Positions 43,442 to 51,813 of a DNA stretch of 64,000 nt are shown here, piece after piece. The stretch covers positions 620,001 through 684,000 of the forward strand of contig CAVOTI010000005.1 in NCBI GenBank assembly GCA_963699105.1. Reading direction: 5' to 3'. A model generated the notes under the pieces. That model did not search any database. It saw nothing but the letters and a program-made list of their open reading frames with translations, and was not told where the DNA came from. The position numbers and the translations under genes were made by a program. The first letter of the stretch is position 1. The number at the start of each line of letters is the position of its first letter. This DNA is from Bog-756 sp963699105. GTDB lineage: Bacteria > Actinomycetota > Acidimicrobiia > Acidimicrobiales > RAAP-2.

Positions 43442-45067
43442 TCACGTACCGTCCCGCCGGAGGAGGAGCACGCTGGAGGGGACCCCGCCGCCCGAGGTCA
43501 CCACCGCGGTGGCCGCTCCGGCCACCTGCCGGTCGCCGGCGTCGTGCCGGAGCTGCATCACCGCCTCGTAGAGGAAGCCGAAACCGTGGGTCCGGCCCTC
43601 CGAGAGCTGACCCCCGTGGGGGTTGACCGGCAGCTGGCCGCCGAGGGCGATCCTACGCCCCCCGTCCAGCCAATCATGGGCCTCCCCGAAGCCGCAGAAT
43701 CCGAGGGCCTCCAGCCAGGAGATGGCGTTGAAGGTGAAGCCGTCGTAGAGCAGGGCCACATCCACGTCGGCCGGCCCGAGACCGGTCCTCGACCACAGGT
43801 GGGCGGCCTGGCCCAGGACCTGGGGCTCGTGGGTGACGGTTCCCTGGTCCCAGGACACGCGCTCGGTGATCTGGGTCCCCACCGCTTCGACCCGGACGGC
43901 CGGCCGGGGACGGTCGGCGGCCATCGAGGCCGCCGACACGACGACGGCGATGGAGCCGTCGCAGGGCACGTCGCAGTCGTAGAGGCCGAACGGTGAGGTG
44001 ATCGGCCGGGCCGACAGGTAGTCGTCCATGGTCATCGGCTGCCGGTAGATGGCGGCAGGGTTGCGGGCGGCGTTGGTGCGTCCGTTGACGGCGATGAGGC
44101 CCAGCAGCTCGCGGGGGGCTCGGTATCGGTGCAGGTACTGCTGGGCGTTCATGGCGATCCAGTTGGCCGCCGACAGGGCCCCGAACGGCGCCCGCCACGC
44201 CGACGGACCCGACGAGCGCCCGCCACCGGCACCGCCGTGGCCGAGGGCGGCGAACGACGACTCCCAGACCGTCCGGAAGCACAGGACGTGGCGGCACAGA
44301 CCGGCGGACACGGCCAGCATGGCGGCGACGACGGCACCACCCGGGCCGGGAAGGTCCCCGCCCCCGTTGATCCAGGTCGGATGGAGCCGGAGGGCCTCCT
44401 CCACCGCGGTGATCCCCCCTTCGCTCATGCCCATCCCGGCCGGCCCCGGATAGGTCGAGAGCCCGTCGATGTCGTCGAGCACCAACCCGGCGTCGGCCAC
44501 CGCCTCCAGGCAGGCATCGACGGTCAGCGAGAGGGGATCCACCAGCAACCGGCGACCGAGGGCCGACCGTCCCACCCCGGTCAGTACCGAGCGGTGCTCG
44601 AACCGGTCGGGGCCGACCGGCGGGCGGGTCCGGGGACGCTCGGGCTCGCCGACCGGGTCGGCCGTACTCCACCGACCGGTGGGAGCGAAGAGAGGCAGCC
44701 ACACGTCCTCGTGGTGCTCGAACCGGACCGACACCTCCTGCCCGATGGCCACTGCCGCCGGGTCACTGTCCACGATCATGGTGGTGAGCCGGACCCCGGG
44801 GTCCTCGTCCAGCGCCACCACGGCGACGGCGTAGGGCGGCTCGAAGGCGGGGTGCCACTGGTGCCGGTTGACGGTGAAGCCGATGATCGTGCCCCGACCC
44901 GAGACCACCCTCGGCTCCCAGGCCCGGCTCCGGCACGCCGGGCAGATGGGCACGGGTGGGTGGACCAGGGTGCGGCACGCCCGGCAACCCTGAATGCGGA
45001 GGCGACCGTCGGCCCCCGACGACCAGAACCACTCGGTGGCCGGCGTCAGCTCGGGCAGGGGCCTCAC
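43442..45067 (-). CDS. DUF35 OB-fold protein fused to a thiolase/Ltp-type aldolase domain
   Basis: 541 residues. The N-terminal domain (about 1-140) is DUF35: a zinc ribbon CRACRTLVHPPVPICPAC, then an OB fold with GRGTIIGFTVNRHQWHP. The rest is a thiolase-like lipid-transfer fold (YPGPAGMGMSEGG, NAQQYLHRYRAPRELLG, YDGFTFNAISWLEALGFCG, VNPHGGQLSEG). In steroid side-chain catabolism, Ltp2 plus a DUF35 partner does a retro-aldol cleavage; here both parts are one chain. Such thiolase-folds often lack the Claisen Cys. The start GTG 45067 overlaps the upstream stop (GTGA). The substrate is inferred only. Confidence 0.85.
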   Translation of the reverse strand: MRPLPELTPATEWFWSSGADGRLRIQGCRACRTLVHPPVPICPACRSRAWEPRVVSGRGTIIGFTVNRHQWHPAFEPPYAVAVVALDEDPGVRLTTMIVDSDPAAVAIGQEVSVRFEHHEDVWLPLFAPTGRWSTADPVGEPERPRTRPPVGPDRFEHRSVLTGVGRSALGRRLLVDPLSLTVDACLEAVADAGLVLDDIDGLSTYPGPAGMGMSEGGITAVEEALRLHPTWINGGGDLPGPGGAVVAAMLAVSAGLCRHVLCFRTVWESSFAALGHGGAGGGRSSGPSAWRAPFGALSAANWIAMNAQQYLHRYRAPRELLGLIAVNGRTNAARNPAAIYRQPMTMDDYLSARPITSPFGLYDCDVPCDGSIAVVVSAASMAADRPRPAVRVEAVGTQITERVSWDQGTVTHEPQVLGQAAHLWSRTGLGPADVDVALLYDGFTFNAISWLEALGFCGFGEAHDWLDGGRRIALGGQLPVNPHGGQLSEGRTHGFGFLYEAVMQLRHDAGDRQVAGAATAVVTSGGGVPSSVLLLRRDGT

Positions 45068-46155
45068 CGAGCCGGTTGGTCCAGGCCGGCCACCAGATCG
45101 GGGCCCCCGTCGGTGAGGGTGCCGATGATCTGGGGGAGGTCGGCCGTCGTGCGGATGCCGGGGGCGGCGGCCCACACCACGGGCACGGCGTTCACCGCCC
45201 GGTTGGCCGTATAGCCCGGGGACCATGCGCCCATGTCCTCCAGCGGGACGGCCAACCTAATCTCGACGTCCAGCGGGGCATCGCCCACCACCGAGATGCG
45301 CCAGCCGGTGTCCCTCAGGTCCCAGGCCGGGTCGAGGTCGGCCGTGCAGTACCAGGTGGCGGAGAACCCGAGGAGCTCACGGCCGTCCCGCATGCCCATG
45401 ACCCTCATCCGTTGGGCGGCCACGGTGCCGGCTTCCAGGATGCCGGCGGCGATCTCCGTCTTGCCGCTGGCCACCGCCACCTCACCGGTTCCCACCACGT
45501 CGTCGAGGGGTAGGGACAGGGCGTCGGCCACCGACCGGAGAGACGGTCCGAAGCTCTGGACCCCGTGCGACCATCGGCTTTCGCCGAAGGAACCCGGATC
45601 GGTGCCGAATCCCATGAGGGTGAACAGGAGGTCGGGCGAGTCACGCCGGGACAGGTCGGCGAACTCCTCGATGACCAGCCGCTCCAACCGGCGCTGGATC
45701 GAGGTGAGGACCAAAGGGACGGCTTCGGTGATGAAGCCGGGGCTGCTGCCGGTGCTGTGGATCGAGGAGCGGCCGCCCTCACAGGCTGCCTCCACCCGGC
45801 GGCGGTTCTCGGCCTCCATGCCGGCGGGATGGTGGAACTCGCCCCGGGTGGTCACGATGTTGGCGCCCGACTCCAGCAGCCGGCACACCACGTCGAAATC
45901 ACACTGGCGGGGCATGTAGAGCACGCAGTCGGCGCCCAGGTCGACGATGTCGTCGACGTCCCGGGTGGCCACCACCCCGGTGGGGTCGAGCCGGCACAGC
46001 TGGCCGGCGTCGAGGCCGGCCTTGTCGGGCGAGAACACGTACACCCCCACCAGGTCGAGGCCCGGATGCTCCACCACGGTCCGCAGGGAGCGGGCACCGA
46101 TGTTGCCGGTGGCCCACTGGACCACACGGAGCGGGGACACCCCGTGGTCGGCCAT
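45064..46155 (-). CDS. DapB-like NAD(P)-dependent oxidoreductase
   Basis: A 363-residue Rossmann protein: LRVVQWATGNIGARSLR at the start is the coenzyme loop, and EHPGLDLVGVYVFSPDKAG matches dihydrodipicolinate-reductase-like and 2,4-diaminopentanoate-dehydrogenase-like proteins, found often in actinobacterial catabolic clusters with unknown substrates. ATG 46155 overlaps the lyase stop (TGATG) and its own stop overlaps the DUF35-thiolase start. It may reduce or oxidise the product of the lyase; this is inference from position. Confidence 0.82.
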   Translation of the reverse strand: MADHGVSPLRVVQWATGNIGARSLRTVVEHPGLDLVGVYVFSPDKAGLDAGQLCRLDPTGVVATRDVDDIVDLGADCVLYMPRQCDFDVVCRLLESGANIVTTRGEFHHPAGMEAENRRRVEAACEGGRSSIHSTGSSPGFITEAVPLVLTSIQRRLERLVIEEFADLSRRDSPDLLFTLMGFGTDPGSFGESRWSHGVQSFGPSLRSVADALSLPLDDVVGTGEVAVASGKTEIAAGILEAGTVAAQRMRVMGMRDGRELLGFSATWYCTADLDPAWDLRDTGWRISVVGDAPLDVEIRLAVPLEDMGAWSPGYTANRAVNAVPVVWAAAPGIRTTADLPQIIGTLTDGGPDLVAGLDQPAR

Positions 46156-47087
46156 CACCCGTCCCGGTCCAGGGCCGCCTTGTACAGCACGTTCTCGGCC
46201 AGCCGCATGTGGGCGGCATCGACCAGCTTGCCGTCCCGGCCGATGGCCCCCACCCCGTCGGCCTCCGAGCTCCGGTACACCTCGATGGAGCGGCGGGCCT
46301 CGGCGATCTCCCCGGGGGTGGGGGCGAACACCTCGTTGGCGATGGCGATCTGATCGGGATGGATGGCCCACTTGCCGTCGAACCCCAACAGGCTGGCGTG
46401 CACGGCCGATCGTCGGAACCCCTCGGGGTCCTGGTAGGCAGGATGGGGCGCATCGATGGCATCGATGCCCGCGGCCCTGGCCGCCGTCAGGACCTGGACC
46501 CGGGCGAAGTGCCAGAAGTCGCCGGGATAGGCACTGATCGGATCGAAGTTGCCGTCGACCCGGGCCCGCAGCGAGGCCGAGAGGTCGCCGGCCCCGAAGA
46601 TGATGGCCTCCAGCCGATCGCTGGCCCGGGCGATCTCGGCGGCGTTGGCCAGACCCTCGGCCTCCTCGATGAGCACCTCGAGGCCGATGGGCTTGGTCAG
46701 GCCCAGCTTGGTCTCGAGTTGATTCAGGAGCACGTCCACCCACCACACGTCACGCGCCGATCGGGCCTTGGGCACGATGAGCACGTCCAGCGACTCCCTG
46801 GCTCCGGTCACCACCTCGATGATGTCCCCGTGGCACCACGGCGTGTCCAGGCCGTTGACCCGGACGGCCCGGACCGTACGACCCCAGTCGCAGCCGGTCA
46901 GGGCGGCCACGGCGGTGTGGCGCGCCGCTTCCTTGGCCACCGGGGCACAGGCATCCTCGAGGTCCAAGAAGACCAGATCGGCGGCGGACCCGGCCGCCTT
47001 CTCGCACATCCGTTCGCTGCTGGCCGGGGTGGCCAGCTCAGATCGTCGGGCCCGGGGTTCTCTCACCGCTGCCTCCTTCGCCGTCAC
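46155..47087 (-). CDS. HpcH/HpaI aldolase / citrate-lyase beta family protein
   Basis: 310 residues. RSELATPASSERMCEKA (active-site Arg region), ADLVFLDLEDACAP with the metal-binding Asp/Glu, VNGLDTPWCHGDI, and IFGAGDLSASL are the conserved parts of the CitE-like family that cleaves malyl-, methylmalyl- or citramalyl-CoA. The C-terminal GKWAIHPDQIAIANEVF closes the barrel. The GTG 47087 start is two bases past the upstream CoA-transferase stop. In this operon it may perform a C-C cleavage after CoA activation. Confidence 0.88.
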   Translation of the reverse strand: MTAKEAAVREPRARRSELATPASSERMCEKAAGSAADLVFLDLEDACAPVAKEAARHTAVAALTGCDWGRTVRAVRVNGLDTPWCHGDIIEVVTGARESLDVLIVPKARSARDVWWVDVLLNQLETKLGLTKPIGLEVLIEEAEGLANAAEIARASDRLEAIIFGAGDLSASLRARVDGNFDPISAYPGDFWHFARVQVLTAARAAGIDAIDAPHPAYQDPEGFRRSAVHASLLGFDGKWAIHPDQIAIANEVFAPTPGEIAEARRSIEVYRSSEADGVGAIGRDGKLVDAAHMRLAENVLYKAALDRDG

Positions 47088-47089
47088 CG

Positions 47090-48292
47090 TCAGATCACCC
47101 CGGCCGCCCGCAGGGCGTCCAGCCGGGCGGGGTCGACGCCGAGAAGGTCACCGAAGACGGCATCGCTGTCGGCGCCGAGGCCGCGGCCCAGGTGGTCGAC
47201 CCGACCCGGTGTCTCGCTCATGACGGCCACCGGGGCCTGTACCGTCATCGGGCCGAGGTCGGGATCGTCGATCTGTACGAATGTTCCCCGGGACCGGAGA
47301 TGTTCGTCGGCCAGCAGCTGTTCGGCGTCGTAGATGGGTGCGGCGGCCACCGAGGCGGCCTCGAACGTCGCCATGGCCTCGGCCAACGTGCGTTGCCGGA
47401 CCCACTCGGCCACCAGGGTGTCGACCTCACCGGCCCGCGCTTGGCGGGGCACCGGGTCGACGTAGTCCGGGTCCTCGGCCAGGTCGGGACGGTCGATGGC
47501 CCGGTAGACGCGGGCGGCGATGTTGGGGGAGGCACTGGAGATGGCCAACCACTTGTCGTCCGAGGTCCGGTAGGCGTTGCGGGGCGCACTGGCATCGAAG
47601 CGGTTGCCCACCCGGCCGGTGACCGTCCCCAACTGGTCGAAGGCCAGAGTGGACGACTCGATGAGTCGGGCCAGCGGCTCGATCAGGTTGACGTCGACCA
47701 GCTGGCCCCCGCCGCCGTGCACGTCGCGGTGATAGAGGGCCATCATCACCGCGTAGGTGGCGGCCAGGGCGGCCACGCCGTCGGCCAACATGAACGGCGG
47801 CAGGGTGGGCGGCCCGTCGGGCTGCCCGGTCAGATGGGCGAAGCCGCTCATGGCCTCGGCCAGGGTCCCGAAGCCCGGGCTGTCGCTCCTCGGTCCTCCC
47901 CGTCCGTAGCCGCTCACATGGAGCATGACCAACTGGGGGTGGCGCCGGTGGACCGATTCGTAGTCGACCCCCCAACGGGCCAGGGCACTGGGTCGGTTGT
48001 TGACGATCAGCACGTCGCTGACCTCCAGCAGGCGGTGGAAGAGGTCCTGGCCGTCGGGTTGACGGAGATCGAGGCTGACGCAGCGCTTGTTGCGGCTCAT
48101 GCTCTTCCACACCAACCCGATCTCGCCCTTCCGGTCGCCCCAGGTGCGCAAGGGGTCGCCCGCCCCGGGCTGCTCGACCTTGATGACGTCGGCCCCGAAC
48201 TCGCCCATGGCCGTGGCCACCAGGGGCCCGGCGGCCAGGGTCGCGGCGTCCACCACCCTCACACCCCACAGCGGGCCCCGCCCCTCAGGCAT
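47090..48292 (-). CDS. CaiB/BaiF (family III) CoA-transferase 3
   Basis: A 400-residue enzyme: VRVVDAATLAAGPLVATAMGEFGADVIKVE, NNRPSALARWGVDYESV and HVSGYGRGGPRSDSPGF. The Asp in PFMLADGVAALAAT is the probable catalytic residue. ATG 48292 overlaps the end of the LLM oxidoreductase by eight bases. It likely charges or swaps CoA on an acid made by that oxidoreductase before lyase cleavage. Confidence 0.9.
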   Translation of the reverse strand: MPEGRGPLWGVRVVDAATLAAGPLVATAMGEFGADVIKVEQPGAGDPLRTWGDRKGEIGLVWKSMSRNKRCVSLDLRQPDGQDLFHRLLEVSDVLIVNNRPSALARWGVDYESVHRRHPQLVMLHVSGYGRGGPRSDSPGFGTLAEAMSGFAHLTGQPDGPPTLPPFMLADGVAALAATYAVMMALYHRDVHGGGGQLVDVNLIEPLARLIESSTLAFDQLGTVTGRVGNRFDASAPRNAYRTSDDKWLAISSASPNIAARVYRAIDRPDLAEDPDYVDPVPRQARAGEVDTLVAEWVRQRTLAEAMATFEAASVAAAPIYDAEQLLADEHLRSRGTFVQIDDPDLGPMTVQAPVAVMSETPGRVDHLGRGLGADSDAVFGDLLGVDPARLDALRAAGVI

Positions 48293-49646
48293 GGTGTACC
48301 AGCTCGGGACGGGCCAGTCCCAGGGTGTCGCGGAGGGTGGCGCCGGTGTAGCGGTCACGGAACACACCGCGGCGTTGGAGCTCGGGGACGACCAGTCGGA
48401 CGACGTCCTCGTAGGCGCCGGGGGTGTGGGTGGCGGCCACCGTGAACCCGTCGCACGCCTCGGCCTCCATCCACTCTTCCATCTGGTCGGCCACTTCGGG
48501 TCCGGTGCCGACGAAGCGGGGACCCTGTAGGAGGGTGGCCCGGTGGCCGGCCAGGTCGGCCAAGGTCACCGTCTCCCCCCCGATGTGCTTCTTCAGGTTC
48601 TGGACCAGGCCGCGGATGCCCGACACCGAGCCGATGAGCTCGTCGGTGATGGGGGCGTCGAGGGCCAGGCCGGAGAAGTCGTAGTTCATCAGCTCCGACA
48701 ACAGGGTCAGCGACGCCTGGGGATCGACCAGCGAGTGGAGGAACAGATCCTCGCGTTCCTCGGCATGGGCGTGGGACTCACCCACGACGGTGTACACCAT
48801 GGGCAGCATCTTCACCGACTGGGGGTCCCGGCCGGCGGCGGCGATGGCGTCCTTTTGGTCCTTGTAGTGCGAACGGGCGACCTCGAGCCCGGGGTCCCCG
48901 GTGAAGATCAGCTCGGCCCAGCGGGCGGCGAAGTCACGGCCCCGCCCCGACGAGCCGGCCTGGAGCAGCACCGGGCGGCCCTGGGGTGACCTCGGCACGG
49001 TGAGCGGTCCCCGGGCGCTGAACCACTCGCCGGCGTAGTCGAGCTCGTGGACCTTGTCGGGATCGGCAAAGGTGCCACCGGCCCGGTCGAGGACCAGAGC
49101 ATCGTCCTCCCAGGTGTCCCACAGACCTGTCGCCACTTCGAGGAACTCGTCGGCCCGGTCGTAGCGGGCGTCGTGGTCGAGGTGCTCTTTCAGACCGAAG
49201 TTCTGGGCCTCGCTGTCGTTGACCGAGGTGACGATGTTCCAGGCCGCCCGCCCACCGGACAGGTGGTCGAGGGTGGCGAAGGTGCGGGCCACGTGGAAGG
49301 GCGAGAAGTAGGTGGTCGAGTAAGTGGCCCCGAGGCCGATCCTCTCGGTGGCGGCGGCGGCGATGCCCAGCACGATGCTGAGGTCGAGCTTGACCGGCCG
49401 GGCCCCGAGGCGGACGGCGTCGGCCACCGACCCGCCGTAGATGCCGGGCATGGCCAGACGGTCGTCGAAGAACATCATGTCGAAACAACCCTCTTCGAGG
49501 GTCCGGCCCAGCTTGGCGTAGTAACTGGCGGTCAGGAACCCGTGCTCGGTGGCCGGGTGGCGCCACGACCCGGCGTACACCGTGGTGCTGCCGGCCTGCA
49601 TGAACCCCACCAGGGACATCTGCCGCTTCGCCACCATCACGGGCAC
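48285..49646 (-). CDS. LLM-class flavin-dependent monooxygenase (NtaA/SnaA/DszA-like)
   Basis: 453 residues. HPATEHGFLTASYYAKLGRTLE, LDLSIVLGIAAAATERIGLG, YFSPFHVARTFATLDHLSGGRAAWNIVTS and PVLLQAGSSGRGRDFAARW are diagnostic of the two-component FMNH2-dependent group that oxidises organosulfur, nitrilotriacetate or similar compounds. It needs a separate flavin reductase, and none is next to it. GTG 49646 or ATG 49637 is the start, with GAGAGGAG upstream. It is the first gene of a coupled five-gene operon and divergent from the GntR gene 129 bases away. Confidence 0.9.
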   Translation of the reverse strand: MPVMVAKRQMSLVGFMQAGSTTVYAGSWRHPATEHGFLTASYYAKLGRTLEEGCFDMMFFDDRLAMPGIYGGSVADAVRLGARPVKLDLSIVLGIAAAATERIGLGATYSTTYFSPFHVARTFATLDHLSGGRAAWNIVTSVNDSEAQNFGLKEHLDHDARYDRADEFLEVATGLWDTWEDDALVLDRAGGTFADPDKVHELDYAGEWFSARGPLTVPRSPQGRPVLLQAGSSGRGRDFAARWAELIFTGDPGLEVARSHYKDQKDAIAAAGRDPQSVKMLPMVYTVVGESHAHAEEREDLFLHSLVDPQASLTLLSELMNYDFSGLALDAPITDELIGSVSGIRGLVQNLKKHIGGETVTLADLAGHRATLLQGPRFVGTGPEVADQMEEWMEAEACDGFTVAATHTPGAYEDVVRLVVPELQRRGVFRDRYTGATLRDTLGLARPELVHHA

Positions 49647-49761
49647 GCTCCTCTCGTTGGTCCCTGCCGGCAGGGGCCGGGATCTCGCCGGTCCCTGCCG
49701 GTCGACGGCCGAGATCGCCCGGCCTCCCCACGGCGGTGCTGGCCCTCCCCGTCGGTTGAAA

Positions 49762-49780
49762 TGTAATATCTGATATGCCA
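49762..49780. promoter_or_regulatory. Palindromic operator overlapping the GntR gene start
   Basis: ATATC-T-GATAT (49766-49776) is a perfect inverted repeat, extending to TG..CA at 49762-49780. It lies between the divergent LLM operon and gntR, and overlaps the annotated gntR start codon, the usual layout for autoregulation plus control of the divergent operon. TGATAT recurs in both copies of the repeat at 57022-57108. Confidence 0.55.
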
Positions 49781-50455
49781 GACAGCAAGCTCATCGGGGG
49801 GACGGTGCGGGCCCGCGCCGCCAGCGAACTGCGTGACCGGATCCTCACCGGCCGGCTGCAGCCCGGGTGGCGCATCGACCTCGACGAGATCACCCGCGAG
49901 TTCGGGACCAGCCGCACGCCGGTGCGCGAGGCGCTCCTCGAGCTGTCCTACGAGGGCCTGGTGTCGGTCACCCCCCGCAGCGGCATCACCGTGCTGGGGA
50001 TCAGGCCCGAGGATGCCGTGGACAATTTCGCCGTCTTGGCCACGCTGTCGGGCAAGGCGGCCGAATGGGCCGCCGAGCGGATCACCGGTCCCGAACGGGA
50101 CGAGCTCCACGTCCTGGCCGAGGCCATCGACGGTGCCGACGATGTGGTGGCGGCCAACTGGACCTTCCACCGGGCCCTCAACCGGGCCTCGGGCTCGCCG
50201 CGCCTGTTGACCTACCTGCGCCAGGCGGTCCGGGTGGTGCCGGCCAGCTACTTCGAGCTCTTCCCCGAACAGGTCGGCCGTAGCCGGTCCGATCACGCCG
50301 TGCTCCTCGACGCCATCGACGGCGGCGACGGCCGGGCGGCCCGCGCCCTCAACGAGGCCCACGTCCTCGATGCCGGGGCCGCCCTGGGCGACTGGTTGCG
50401 AGCTCGGGAGACCGAGACCGGCCGGCCGGCCGGGAAGTCGGCCACCGGAGCCTGA
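49775..50455 (+). CDS. GntR-family transcriptional regulator (FadR/VanR-like)
   Basis: 226 residues. The N-terminal winged helix reads ITREFGTSRTPVREALLELSYEGLV, standard GntR; the C-terminal helical domain has NWTFHRALNRASGSPRL and SRSDHAVLLDAIDGGD, the FCD type that often binds a metal and an organic acid. ATG 49775 lies inside the palindrome; GTG 49805 in the same frame would leave the operator in the leader. It sits between the LLM operon and the amidohydrolase/transporter operon and is the best candidate regulator for both. Confidence 0.9.
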   Translation: MPDSKLIGGTVRARAASELRDRILTGRLQPGWRIDLDEITREFGTSRTPVREALLELSYEGLVSVTPRSGITVLGIRPEDAVDNFAVLATLSGKAAEWAAERITGPERDELHVLAEAIDGADDVVAANWTFHRALNRASGSPRLLTYLRQAVRVVPASYFELFPEQVGRSRSDHAVLLDAIDGGDGRAARALNEAHVLDAGAALGDWLRARETETGRPAGKSATGA

Positions 50456-50477
50456 TCCGACGACGGCTCGGGCCCGT

Positions 50478-51776
50478 TCAGCCGGCGGCGGCCACAGCCC
50501 GTCGAGCCCGGACCCGGAAGCCCTCGAGCTTCTCGTCGGGGGTACGGACCCGGGTGCTCCGCGCCATGGTCGATATGTCGTGTCCCACCGCCCGACGGCG
50601 CAGTGCCCCCACGGTGGCGTCCTCTTTGGCGATGCGGGAGAAGGGGTCGAAGGAGTACCACCGCATGGCGTTCTCGTGGGTCATCTTGGCGATGTCGTCG
50701 TCGGGCACGGCGTTCTTGGTGAACTCGCGGTCCAGTTCCTCGGGGGCCTCGGGCCACATCGAGTCACTGTGGGGGTAGTCGGCCTCCCAGGCGATGTTGT
50801 CGATGCCGATGGCCTGGCGGAGTTGGATGCCCACCGGATCGCTGATGAAACAAGTCAGGAAGTGCTGGCGGAAGACTTCGCTCGGGAGCCGGCCGCCGAA
50901 GTCCTGGAGCGTCCAGGCGTGATGCATCTCGAAGGTGCGGTCCACCCGCGACAGGAAGTACGGCACCCAGCCGGTGCCGCCCTCGGACAGGGCCACCCGC
51001 AGGTCCGGAAAGTTCTTCAGTACCCGGGACCACAGCAGATCGGCCGCCGCCGACTGGATGTTCATGGGCTGCAGGGTGATCATCACGTCGGGTGGGGAGT
51101 CGACAGCCGGGATGGACAGCCGACCCGACGAGCCCAGGTGGATGGAGAGGACGGTACCGGTGTCGCAACAGGCCCGCCACACCGGGTCCCAGTACTCGTC
51201 GTGGAAACTGGGATAGCCGAGGGCGGCGGGGTTTTCGGTGAAGCTCAGCGAGTGGCAGCCCTTGGCCGCCACCCGCCGGATCTCCTGGGCGGTGAGGTCG
51301 GCGTCCCAGATGACGGGGACGGCCATGGGGATGAACCGTTCGGGGTAGGCCCCGCACCACTCGTCGATGTGCCAGTCGTTGTAGGCCCGCACCAGGGCCA
51401 GTGACAGATCGGGGTCGTCACTGGCGAACACCCGGGCGGTGAAGGTCGGGAACGAGGGAAAGTTCATGGAGGCCAGCACGCCACCGGCGTCCATGTCCTT
51501 CACCCGCTCGTTGACGTCGTAGCAGCCCGGTCGGACCTCGTCGAGGCTTTGGGGCTCGAGCCCGTACTCCTCCTTGGGCCGGCCGGCCACGGCGTTGAGG
51601 GCGGCCGTCTCCATGACCACCTTCCCGAAGGTCCACACGTCGGAGCCCTCGGCGTTGCGGGTGAGCTTCGGGGCCCGGTCGTGGTACTTGGCATCGAGGT
51701 GCCCGACGAACAGATCGGGCGGCTCGATGACGTGGTCGTCCACGCTGATCAGGATCAGGTCATCTACTTCGCTCAT
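50478..51776 (-). CDS. Amidohydrolase family 2 protein 3 (ACMSD-like)
   Basis: 432 residues. ILISVDDHVIEPPDLF holds the first metal motif (DxH), AVPVIWDADLTAQEIRRV, VLSIHLGSSGRL and AWEADYPHSDSMWP complete the TIM-barrel metal site. The family hydrolyses or decarboxylates cyclic and aromatic acids. ATG 51776 follows GGGAGGGA. It is the last gene in line with the ABC transporter, 37 bases after the binding protein, so it may act on the imported compound. It is only distantly like the amidohydrolase at 23893. Confidence 0.9.
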   Translation of the reverse strand: MSEVDDLILISVDDHVIEPPDLFVGHLDAKYHDRAPKLTRNAEGSDVWTFGKVVMETAALNAVAGRPKEEYGLEPQSLDEVRPGCYDVNERVKDMDAGGVLASMNFPSFPTFTARVFASDDPDLSLALVRAYNDWHIDEWCGAYPERFIPMAVPVIWDADLTAQEIRRVAAKGCHSLSFTENPAALGYPSFHDEYWDPVWRACCDTGTVLSIHLGSSGRLSIPAVDSPPDVMITLQPMNIQSAAADLLWSRVLKNFPDLRVALSEGGTGWVPYFLSRVDRTFEMHHAWTLQDFGGRLPSEVFRQHFLTCFISDPVGIQLRQAIGIDNIAWEADYPHSDSMWPEAPEELDREFTKNAVPDDDIAKMTHENAMRWYSFDPFSRIAKEDATVGALRRRAVGHDISTMARSTRVRTPDEKLEGFRVRARRAVAAAG

Positions 51777-51813
51777 GGCTTCCCTCCCGGGATTTGACGA
51801 TCGTGGGACCCGG

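Noticed and set aside
13000..49646. Calling the region a steroid-degradation cluster
   Set aside because: Paired dehydrogenases and DUF35-Ltp fit side-chain chemistry, but no ketosteroid dehydrogenase, Rieske hydroxylase or extradiol ring-cleavage set was found, so only a resemblance is claimed.
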